Shown here: positions 44,678-52,349 of the stretch, piece by piece
How the letters are laid out: each line of letters begins with the position of its first letter
How positions within the stretch are numbered: position 1 is the first letter of the stretch
Assembly: GCA_030427145.1 (NCBI GenBank)
Contig: JAUHWT010000021.1
Location: 27,798 to 91,797 of the forward strand
DNA from: Alphaproteobacteria bacterium
GTDB taxonomy: Bacteria; Pseudomonadota; Alphaproteobacteria; Rhodobacterales; Rhodobacteraceae
Reading direction: 5' to 3'
Length of the DNA stretch: 64,000 nt
Program-made: the position numbers and the translations under genes
The notes under the pieces: model-generated
Told to the model about the DNA's origin: nothing
The model's database searches: none
The model's input: the letters and a program-made list of their open reading frames with translations, nothing else

Positions 44678-46398
44678 AGATGGCCGGGGCAAGTGACATG
44701 AATTCCGCGCCGGAGCCGCAGGTTGTGCTTTCCGTACGCGACCTGTCCATTGACTATCACCTGCGCACGCACATCCTGCACGCGGTTCGCAAGGTGAGTT
44801 TTGACCTGAAAATGGGCCGCACAACCGCCCTGGTCGGTGAAAGTGGATCGGGCAAATCGGTGACGGCCCGCGCGCTTCTGAGGATCATCGACAAGCCGGC
44901 AACCGTGACGTCCGGCAAAATCACCCTGAATGGGCCGGACGGCGCGCAACGTTTGGACAGGCTCCGGGAAAACGGACCCGAGATCAGGCGTGTCCGGGGC
45001 GGGCGTATTGCGCTTATCTTTCAGGAACCGATGTCCTCTCTTTCGCCTGTCAGGACCATCGGCGCCCAGATCGTCGAAAGCCTGCTTCTCCATCGCGACA
45101 TGACCAGGGCCGAAGCGAAGGCCGAGACGGTTCGCCTGCTGAGGCAGGTCGAAATCAAGAATCCCGAGCAGATGGCCGACCGATATACGTTTGAGTTCTC
45201 CGGCGGCATGCGCCAGCGCGCCATGATAGCGATGGCTCTCGCCTGTGATCCGGATGTGCTGATCGCGGACGAGCCCACGACTGCGCTCGACGTGACGACA
45301 CAGGCCGAGATCATGGACCTGATCAAACGCCTTCAGACAGAGCGTGGGATGGCGATGCTGATGATTACCCACGATCTGGGCCTCGTCGCGGAGATCGCCG
45401 ACGAGGTTGCTGTCATGCGGTGGGGTCGGATCGTGGAGCAGGGTTCCGTCGATCGGATTTTCCACGAGCCGCAGACAGCCTATACCCAAAAGCTCCTTGG
45501 CGCGACATTGAAGCTGGAAAAGGCGCACGACCGCCCTGCGCCGCCAACAGACGGCGAACCGATCCTGTCGGCGCGGGGCCTGACCAAGGGTTTTGGTGCC
45601 CACACGTGGACCGGCAAGACCAAGTGGTCGATCACCGCAGTCGATGATGTCGACCTCGATCTTTGGCCGGGCGAGAACCTTGGCATCGTTGGGGAATCGG
45701 GTTCCGGGAAGACGACGCTCGGCAAGATGCTTCTCCGGATCACCGAACCGTCCACGGGAAAAATTCTCTGGCGACCATCGCAGTCAGACCCGCCGCAGGA
45801 GGTGACGGGGATGGCGCCGAACGCTCTTAAGGCCTATCGCGGCGCAGTGCGGCTGGTCTTCCAGGACCCCTTTGCCTCGCTCAATCCGCGCATGACCGTC
45901 AAGCAGGTCATTGGCGACCCGATCCATGTCACCGGCAAGGCACAGGGCCGCGCACTTGACGAACGCGTGGGAGAGTTGCTGGAACTCGTTGGCCTCGACC
46001 GCTCCGTCATGGAGCGTTACCCTCACGCATTCTCCGGTGGTCAGCGGCAGCGGATCGGGATCGCCCGCGCCCTCGCGCTGGACCCGCACGTCATCATCGC
46101 CGACGAGGCGACGAGCGCGCTCGATGTCTCGATTCGAGCCCAGATCCTCGACCTGCTTCTCAAGGTGCAGGACCAACTGGGGCTCAGCTACATCTTCATT
46201 GCCCACGACATTTCAACGGTGCGGTACTTCTGCGACAGGGTTGCCGTGATGCATCGCGGCAAGGTCGTCGAAACCGGGACCGCCGAACGCATCTGCACCG
46301 CGCCTGAGGCACCCTACACCAAGGCTTTGATCTCAGCCGTACCAAGCCCCGACCCCCGCAACAAACGCATGTCACTTCGTACGCGATTTGACATCTGA
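44674..46398 (+). CDS. Fused double ATPase of oligopeptide-type ABC transporter (DppD-DppF-like)
   Basis: A 574-residue protein with two ABC domains in tandem. The first has Walker A GESGSGKS (about 55-62), signature FSGGMRQRAMIAMALA and Walker B VLIADEPTTALD. The second has GESGSGKTTLGK, FSGGQRQRIGIARALA and VIIADEATSALD. The start MKMAGASDMN overlaps the permease stop by four bases; a downstream ATG at 44698 is possible. The fused form replaces the separate D and F subunits and drives uptake through the two permeases. Confidence 0.93.
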   Translation: MKMAGASDMNSAPEPQVVLSVRDLSIDYHLRTHILHAVRKVSFDLKMGRTTALVGESGSGKSVTARALLRIIDKPATVTSGKITLNGPDGAQRLDRLRENGPEIRRVRGGRIALIFQEPMSSLSPVRTIGAQIVESLLLHRDMTRAEAKAETVRLLRQVEIKNPEQMADRYTFEFSGGMRQRAMIAMALACDPDVLIADEPTTALDVTTQAEIMDLIKRLQTERGMAMLMITHDLGLVAEIADEVAVMRWGRIVEQGSVDRIFHEPQTAYTQKLLGATLKLEKAHDRPAPPTDGEPILSARGLTKGFGAHTWTGKTKWSITAVDDVDLDLWPGENLGIVGESGSGKTTLGKMLLRITEPSTGKILWRPSQSDPPQEVTGMAPNALKAYRGAVRLVFQDPFASLNPRMTVKQVIGDPIHVTGKAQGRALDERVGELLELVGLDRSVMERYPHAFSGGQRQRIGIARALALDPHVIIADEATSALDVSIRAQILDLLLKVQDQLGLSYIFIAHDISTVRYFCDRVAVMHRGKVVETGTAERICTAPEAPYTKALISAVPSPDPRNKRMSLRTRFDI

Positions 46399-46479
46399 CC
46401 CCGTTGCCGCCCGGACCGCGTAACATTCAGAGGTCAGGGTTGCGGCGGAGCAACTTCTTACGACGACATGGAGTCTGTC

Positions 46480-47250
46480 TTGCCCAAATTCTCAGCCAAC
46501 CTATCGATGCTGTACCAGGAACACACTTTTCTTGATCGTCTGACTGCGGCCGCTGCTGACGGCTTCAAGGGGGTCGAGTATCTCGGGCCATATGACGAAA
46601 GGCCGGATGACATCGCAAAGGCGCTGTCGGATACCGGTTTGACGCAGGTGCTGTTCAACCTGCCGTCAGGTGACTGGGCTGGCGGGGAGCGGGGCATCGG
46701 TGGTTTGCCGGGGCGGGAAGCGGAGTTTGCGGATGGAGTGGACAGGGCCATCATCTATGCCACGGCCCTTGGATGCAAACAGGTCAACTGCCTTGCGGGC
46801 ATTGCACCGGAAGGGCGCGAGCACGCGCATGAGGCTGTGCTGGTCGAGAATCTCAAGATGGCCGCCGACAGGCTGGGAGAGGCAGGAATCCGGCTGCTGC
46901 TGGAGCCGATCAATACGCGCGACATTCCGGGATTTCTGGTCACCGGTACCGATCAGTTCCTTCGGATCGCCGATAGGGTAGATTCCCCAAACCTCTGGCT
47001 GCAATACGATTTCTACCACATGCAGATCATGCAGGGTGACCTGATCCGAACATTCCAAACGCTTCAGGACCGCATCTCCCACGTGCAGATTGCCGACAAC
47101 CCGGGGCGGCATGAGCCCGGTACCGGAGAGATCAACCACCCCTGGCTGTTCGGCGCGCTCGACCGCCTCGACTACACCGGATGGGTCGGCGCGGAATACC
47201 GACCCGCCGCCGGAACCTCCGAGGGCCTCGAATGGATGAAAGGGACCTGA
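46480..47250 (+). CDS. Hydroxypyruvate isomerase-like TIM-barrel protein
   Basis: A 256-residue protein with the xylose-isomerase-like barrel. Family start MPKFSANLSMLYQEHTFLDRLTAAAADGFKGVE, LLEPINTRDIPGF, LQYDFYHMQIMQGD and HVQIADNPGRHEPGTGEI are clear hydroxypyruvate isomerase (Hyi) and OtnI features, including metal-binding Glu, Asp and His residues. I prefer TTG 46480, with GGAG at 46470-46473, over the ATG at 46468 because homologues begin MP(K/R)F. It probably interconverts hydroxypyruvate and tartronate semialdehyde or a related 2-oxo-tetronate. Next gene: the matching reductase. Confidence 0.88.
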   Translation: MPKFSANLSMLYQEHTFLDRLTAAAADGFKGVEYLGPYDERPDDIAKALSDTGLTQVLFNLPSGDWAGGERGIGGLPGREAEFADGVDRAIIYATALGCKQVNCLAGIAPEGREHAHEAVLVENLKMAADRLGEAGIRLLLEPINTRDIPGFLVTGTDQFLRIADRVDSPNLWLQYDFYHMQIMQGDLIRTFQTLQDRISHVQIADNPGRHEPGTGEINHPWLFGALDRLDYTGWVGAEYRPAAGTSEGLEWMKGT

Positions 47251-47252
47251 CA

Positions 47253-48122
47253 ATGAAAATCGGTTTCATCGGACTCGGCGTCATGGGGCGACCGATGGCG
47301 GGGCACCTGATCGATGCAGGTCATGACGTCGCGCTTTATCGCGTGAAAGAGGTCAGCCGTTTCCTCGTCGAGAAGGGCGGCATTGAGGCGGGCAGTGCGC
47401 GTGAGGCTGTCGCGGGGGCTGACGCCGTTATCCTGATGCTTCCGGACACGCCCGATGTCGAAGCCGTACTTTTCGGCGAAGACGGCGTGGCAGGTGAACT
47501 TGCCGAGGGCGCTCTGGTGATCGACATGAGTTCGATCTCACCGGTGGCGACCAAGGATTTCGCCAAACGTATCGAAGCCGCCGGGGGCCTGTGGTTGGAC
47601 GCCCCGGTGTCGGGCGGCCAGGCGGGTGCCGAGAATGCCGCCCTGACGATCATGTGCGGCGGCTCCGGGCAGGCATTCTCCGCTGCAATACCGCTTCTTG
47701 AGGTCATGGGCAAACGCATCACCCTCGTCGGCGGTGCCGGGGCAGGCCAGACCGCCAAGGTCTGCAACCAGATCATCGTAGGTCTCACCATTCAGGCCGT
47801 GGCGGAGGCGCTGTCCCTCGCTGAGGCCGCCGGTGCTGATCCGGCCATGGTGCGCGAGGCGCTCATGGGCGGATTTGCCGACAGCACCATCCTTAACGTC
47901 CACGGCAAGCGGATGATCGAAGGGGCCTTTGATCCCGGTTTCCGCATCAAGCTTCACCGCAAGGACATGTCGCTTGCCGTGGATGCGGCGAGGGCGCTTG
48001 ATCTCGCGCTGCCAAACACCGCGACCATGAAACAGCTCATGAACGCGGCGGTTGGGCGAGGCGATGGCGACCTCGACCATTCCGCTCTCATTCGAACACT
48101 CAAGGATATCCCAGGTCGGTAA
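47253..48122 (+). CDS. Tartronate semialdehyde reductase-like 3-hydroxyacid dehydrogenase
   Basis: A 289-residue beta-hydroxyacid dehydrogenase. It has the NAD(P) loop GFIGLGVMGRPMAGHL at the N-terminus, the substrate signature DAPVSGGQAGAENAAL near residue 120 and the catalytic lysine region GAGQTAKVCNQI near 170. The start at 47253 follows AAAGGG two bases after the isomerase stop. Together with the isomerase it could send a hydroxypyruvate- or tartronate-type product to glycerate. The exact substrate (tartronate semialdehyde, methylmalonate semialdehyde or a tetronate) cannot be fixed from sequence. Confidence 0.9.
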   Translation: MKIGFIGLGVMGRPMAGHLIDAGHDVALYRVKEVSRFLVEKGGIEAGSAREAVAGADAVILMLPDTPDVEAVLFGEDGVAGELAEGALVIDMSSISPVATKDFAKRIEAAGGLWLDAPVSGGQAGAENAALTIMCGGSGQAFSAAIPLLEVMGKRITLVGGAGAGQTAKVCNQIIVGLTIQAVAEALSLAEAAGADPAMVREALMGGFADSTILNVHGKRMIEGAFDPGFRIKLHRKDMSLAVDAARALDLALPNTATMKQLMNAAVGRGDGDLDHSALIRTLKDIPGR

Positions 48123-48154
48123 CGACCCGCAGGAACTGAAAAAGGAATACGAAA

Positions 48155-50251
48155 TTGCCAGACAAGCAGCCTCAGATCCCCTTCGGCGCCGTTTATTACC
48201 GGAAGTCGAACCCGCCAGCCGAAGACTGGGAGCGTGATTACAGGATCGCCGCCGAAGATGGGCTGAACACGTTCAGGCACTGGTTCATGTGGTCCGCCAT
48301 TGAACGGAGGCCGGGAGTCTACGATTGGGACGACTGTGATCGGCAGCTCGACCTGGCGGCTGAGAACGGCATACAAACGGTGATTGCGGAATTCACGATG
48401 GCCGCGCCGGAATGGCTGCAGCGCAAGCTCTCCCATGCGGTTCAGAAAAAGGCGGATGGAACAACAATGGCATCGACCCTTTCACCATCGGTCGCGGTCG
48501 GTGGCTTTGGGCAAGGGTTGGGCGGAGCAGGGGCCCTGACCCTGAATGATCCCGGGGTTCATGGCGCGGTGATGGAGTTCCTCACGCTCTTGGCCACACG
48601 CTACAAGGGCCATCCGGGCCTTTTGGGGTACGACGTCAACAACGAGGTAAACTACCAGCCTGATTTCGACCATTCCGACCCAACCAAGGCGGCTTTCCGT
48701 ATCTGGCTGCGTGAGAAATACGGCGACCTTGACGCTCTGGGCGAGGCCTGGCGGCGGTATTCCTATGCCGAATGGGACGACGTCATGCCACCCCGGCAGG
48801 TCCAGCCATATCCCGAGTGTCTCGACTGGATGGAGTTCCGGAAGCAGAACTTCTATGGCCACGTTGCCGACAAGATTGCAGCAATCAAGGCAGTCGATCC
48901 GGACGCGACCATCATCTCTCACGGCATTGCGGGGGCGATGACTGCGATGGCCGGGCATGGCTGTGACGACTGGATGGCTGCCAGTCAGGTCGACGTCTAC
49001 GGGTACACCTGGATTGCCGCGCGGAAGGGCAACCAGCCCTGGCGCAACTTCTATGCCGGCGACCTGATCCGCGGCGCGGCGCGGGGCAAGCCTTATTGGC
49101 ATGCGGAACGACAGGGCGGCCCGCTCTGGATGCAGCCGCAGGTACTTGGCCGTGATCGCGAGGATGCGCGGGTGGCCGAGGCCGAGGATGTCCGGCTCTG
49201 GTCGCTGGCCTCCTTCGCCGCCGGGGCGCGGGGCATGATGAACCTGCGCTACCGGCCGCTGGTCGACGGCCCTCTCTTCGGCGCTTTCGGCTCCTATGCG
49301 CTGGATGGTTCCCGCACCGATCGTTCGGAAGCTGCCGCCGCAGTTGCACGCTGGCTAAACGACCCGGGCCACAGGGACGCCATGGAGGCAAAGCCCGTCC
49401 GTGGGGAGGTCGGCCTTCTGGTCGTGCCGGAAACACAGGCCTTCGATACCGTGCTTTCTGCGGAAGGCGGGTTTCAGACCTACTCCCATGCGATGTGGGG
49501 CGCCTATCGCGGCTTCTTTGAACAGAATATTCAGGCGGACTGGGTTCACGTCGACGATATTGAAGCCTACCAGATCCTCTACGCGCCCTATCCGATCATG
49601 TGGCCGGAGCTGATCGCGAAGCGTCTGCGCGACTGGATTGCTGCCGGTGGCATCCTGATCTCCGAGGCTTGTCCAGGCTACTTCGGGAACGGCGGACGCA
49701 TCGGAATTCATCAGCCCAACTTCGGCTTTGACGAGGTCTTTGGCGCCAGGGAAACGCATGTTGAGTTCATGCCCGACATCGCCGACCGCGACCGCATCTT
49801 CTGGCAGGGCACGGAGTTGCCGTGCGGCGGATTCCGACAGGTTTATGAACCGACATCGGGCAAGGGGCTTGCGACGTTCGACACAGGTGGCACGGCAATG
49901 GTCGAGGCTACCTACGGTAAGGGGCGGACCCTGCTCGTGGGTTCCCACGTCTCGGTCGGCCACTTCCGCGAGCGGGAAAGCGGCCGCTTGGGCGCCCCAC
50001 AATGGTGGCGCGGTTGCCTGGCATGGTCTGGCGTCTCCCCACGGGTCGAAACTGGCAACGCCCAACTCGTGGCACGGCTGCACGAAGGTGAGGGGGGTCG
50101 CTTCCTCTGGATTGTGAATCCGTCCAGGCTTCCGCAAGCGGGTCGTTTGACTGTCGACGGCGAGGAGGTATCTGGCCGGTGCCTGATGGGCAGAGATTCC
50201 GGGCCCGGGATCACGGTGCCTGGTCGAGACGCTACGGTTTTGGCGGTTTAG
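48155..50251 (+). CDS. Beta-galactosidase, GH42
   Basis: A 698-residue cytoplasmic glycosidase. It starts at TTG 48155, preceded by AAAGGA, giving MPDKQPQIPFGAVYYRKSNPP. The GH42 barrel has WSAIERRPGVYDWDDCDRQLDLA, acid/base E164 in YDVNNEVNYQPD and the probable nucleophile E318 in YWHAERQGG. The trimerisation domain follows (EAYQILYAPYPIMWPELIAK, GGILISEACPGYFGNGGR) with a C-terminal beta sandwich. It retains the family length. It probably releases galactose or a related residue from the oligosaccharide imported by the upstream ABC system. Confidence 0.93.
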   Translation: MPDKQPQIPFGAVYYRKSNPPAEDWERDYRIAAEDGLNTFRHWFMWSAIERRPGVYDWDDCDRQLDLAAENGIQTVIAEFTMAAPEWLQRKLSHAVQKKADGTTMASTLSPSVAVGGFGQGLGGAGALTLNDPGVHGAVMEFLTLLATRYKGHPGLLGYDVNNEVNYQPDFDHSDPTKAAFRIWLREKYGDLDALGEAWRRYSYAEWDDVMPPRQVQPYPECLDWMEFRKQNFYGHVADKIAAIKAVDPDATIISHGIAGAMTAMAGHGCDDWMAASQVDVYGYTWIAARKGNQPWRNFYAGDLIRGAARGKPYWHAERQGGPLWMQPQVLGRDREDARVAEAEDVRLWSLASFAAGARGMMNLRYRPLVDGPLFGAFGSYALDGSRTDRSEAAAAVARWLNDPGHRDAMEAKPVRGEVGLLVVPETQAFDTVLSAEGGFQTYSHAMWGAYRGFFEQNIQADWVHVDDIEAYQILYAPYPIMWPELIAKRLRDWIAAGGILISEACPGYFGNGGRIGIHQPNFGFDEVFGARETHVEFMPDIADRDRIFWQGTELPCGGFRQVYEPTSGKGLATFDTGGTAMVEATYGKGRTLLVGSHVSVGHFRERESGRLGAPQWWRGCLAWSGVSPRVETGNAQLVARLHEGEGGRFLWIVNPSRLPQAGRLTVDGEEVSGRCLMGRDSGPGITVPGRDATVLAV

Positions 50252-50814
50252 GCAGTCAATAAATTAGGGAATGTCCGCAAATCGTGTTGGTGGCTTCGCG
50301 CGGGACGTCGCCGGGCGTTCGAAAACCGAACTAAAGCCCTTTAATCAACTCTCTGAGCGCCGGCCGGCTATTCAGGGCGGCGTCGATTGCGTTCCGGCAT
50401 TTTCGCCCCCTATTACTCGTATCCTCTATGGCCTCAGCAAGTTCGAAAGGACGGGACTCCGCCAGAGTTGTGATCAACCATTCGGCCTAAGCAAGATCTT
50501 TCCCGGACCTGGATCGGCAGGTCCCCCTGCGAGCGGGCGCCACGATCAACTTGTGAACGGCAAATCGTTCCGGCGCGGGAATTCTGACTGGTATATCCAT
50601 TTGGCTTTTTTGGCTGATCCGGAAGGTGTTGTCGCGAATTACGTAAACTCCTGAACCAAAGACAAAAATCGACGTCTGGCATACGGTTTTGTTGCCGGTA
50701 GCGGATTTTTTTTCGATTGGGTGCATCCAAACCCGCATCTCCGCTCGTCTTGATAAGTGACCGTTCGATGCTCGGGAGAAACCCGTGTCGGGGGAACGGC
50801 AACAGGAGGATGGA
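50252..50814. other. Intergenic region upstream of the secretion locus
   Basis: About 560 bases. A 127-codon forward frame (50271-50654) has no ribosome binding site, motif or codon pattern that supports it, so I call no gene. The last 100 bases are rich in T runs (TTTTTTTT near 50707) and probably contain the promoter for the adhesin-like gene. AGGAGG at 50804-50809 is its ribosome binding site. Confidence 0.45.
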
Positions 50815-52266
50815 ATGTCAGGTAGACACAATTCCGAAAGAGACGACAAAATCGAGATCGGTAGCCGGGCAAAGGCCCAGGGAGATGACACGATCGCCAT
50901 CGGTGAAAAAAGCCGGGCCCTTGGAGACAGTGCCACGGCTATCGGCGCCGACAGCAAAGCCAGGGGGCAGGATGCGCTTGCCATAGGCGACGAGGCCCGG
51001 GCAAGCGGCCCGTCAACCACATCGGTCGGCGGTGAAAGCTCGGCCAAGGGGCCAGGTGCGACCGCGATCGGCTGGCAGGCTGAGGCCGGTGCGGAACGTG
51101 CGCAGGCTTTCGGCCACCTCGCAAATGCGGAAGGTGTCCGGAGCCTGGCCGTCGGTGAGGCGGCACATGCCGGGTCCGACAATTCAACGGCCATTGGCAA
51201 CATGGCCACGGCCAACGGAATCGACGCTCTGGCAATTGGTGACACGGCTTCGGCCTCCGGTCCGTCGACAACATCCGTGGGCGGGGAAAGCTCGACCCAC
51301 GGTCCGGGTGCCACGGCCATTGGTTGGCAGGCCAGTGCAGGTGCGGAACGTGCGCAGGCTTTCGGCCACCTCGCAAATGCGGAAGGCGTCCGCAGCCTCG
51401 CCGTAGGTGAGGGCGCAAACGCGCAGACCGACAACGCGACGGCCATTGGCAACATGGCGGCGGCAAGTGGAATTGACGCGCTTGCAATCGGTGATACCGC
51501 GATGGCGTCCGGTCCATCCACGACCTCGGTCGGTGGTGAAAGCGAAACGCATGGACCGGGGGCAACGGCCATTGGTTGGCAGGCCAGTGCCGGTGCGGAA
51601 CGTGCCCAGGCGTTTGGTCATCTGGCGAACGCCGATGGTGTGCGCAGCCTTGCGGTTGGTGAGGACGCGAATGCCACGTCGGACAACGCGACCGCAATTG
51701 GCAACCAGGCACATGCCGATGGAGTGGATGCGCTGGCCATGGGTGACAATGCCTCGGCAACCGGTACGTCCACGACGGCTGTTGGTGGCGAAAGTGTAGC
51801 GAGCAACACCGCTGCCACGGCGTTTGGATGGCAGTCCGAGGCGTCGGGTGAACGGGCTCATGCCTTTGGTCATCTGGCAGAGGCGGGCGGAGACTTCTCG
51901 CTCGCCGTGGGTGAGGCCGCCAGCGCCAATTACACGAACTCCACCGCCATTGGTAACGGTGCGACCGCGACTGAGGCGAACGAGTTTGTGCTTGGTAATG
52001 AGGACAATACCTACACGCTGAAAGGCTTTTCCGACGAAATCGCGGATGGCGATGCGGAGTTCCTCATGGTGAACGGCGACGGTTCGCTCTCCTCGGTCCA
52101 TACGGCCGATTTCGCCGCCATGATGGGTGACGATGATTCCGATATGGAAATGGCGATGGAGGACAGCTCCGATGACATGCCGGACATGAAGGAAACCGAA
52201 ATGTCCGACATGCCGGACATGCCGGTGATGGACGACATGGAAGACGACATGTCGGCCATGGCCTGA
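50815..52266 (+). CDS. Anchorless YadA-head-like repeat protein, probable type I secretion substrate
   Basis: A 483-residue protein. From about residue 10 to 400 it is a run of 14-residue units with the pattern AxAxGxxSxAIGxx (TAIGNMATANGIDALAIG), the left-handed beta-roll of YadA/Hia heads. An 84-residue unit (six repeats) recurs three times almost unchanged and a fourth time degenerate. There is no signal peptide, coiled-coil stalk or 12-stranded-barrel anchor. Instead, EFVLGNEDNTYTLKGF leads to a tail of 48 residues with 14 Met, 14 Asp and 5 Glu. The start is placed at the ATG after AGGAGGA. Next to it are type I secretion genes, so it is likely their exported substrate and may form trimers outside the cell. 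Confidence 0.8.
   Translation: MSGRHNSERDDKIEIGSRAKAQGDDTIAIGEKSRALGDSATAIGADSKARGQDALAIGDEARASGPSTTSVGGESSAKGPGATAIGWQAEAGAERAQAFGHLANAEGVRSLAVGEAAHAGSDNSTAIGNMATANGIDALAIGDTASASGPSTTSVGGESSTHGPGATAIGWQASAGAERAQAFGHLANAEGVRSLAVGEGANAQTDNATAIGNMAAASGIDALAIGDTAMASGPSTTSVGGESETHGPGATAIGWQASAGAERAQAFGHLANADGVRSLAVGEDANATSDNATAIGNQAHADGVDALAMGDNASATGTSTTAVGGESVASNTAATAFGWQSEASGERAHAFGHLAEAGGDFSLAVGEAASANYTNSTAIGNGATATEANEFVLGNEDNTYTLKGFSDEIADGDAEFLMVNGDGSLSSVHTADFAAMMGDDDSDMEMAMEDSSDDMPDMKETEMSDMPDMPVMDDMEDDMSAMA
51001..51990 (+). repeat. 252-base tandem repeats in the adhesin-like gene
   Basis: Units begin at 51001, 51253 and 51505 (each at the codons of A-S-G-P-S-T-T), exactly 252 bases apart, and a diverged fourth begins at 51757. 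Near-identical DNA of units 1-3 implies recent duplication or gene conversion. Confidence 0.9.
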
Positions 52267-52349
52267 TCCAAGGCCTGCGGCGCGGCGAAGATCGCGCCGC
52301 GGGCAATCCGGCCTGCGGAATGCGGGTTCAGTTTGACGGAAAGGCAGTG

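Noticed and set aside
50271..50654. 127-codon forward frame upstream of the secretion locus
   Set aside because: No ribosome binding site or recognisable fold; likely promoter DNA.
51001..51990. Regular 252-base repeats considered as a CRISPR array
   Set aside because: The repeats are coding, contiguous without spacers, and much too long.
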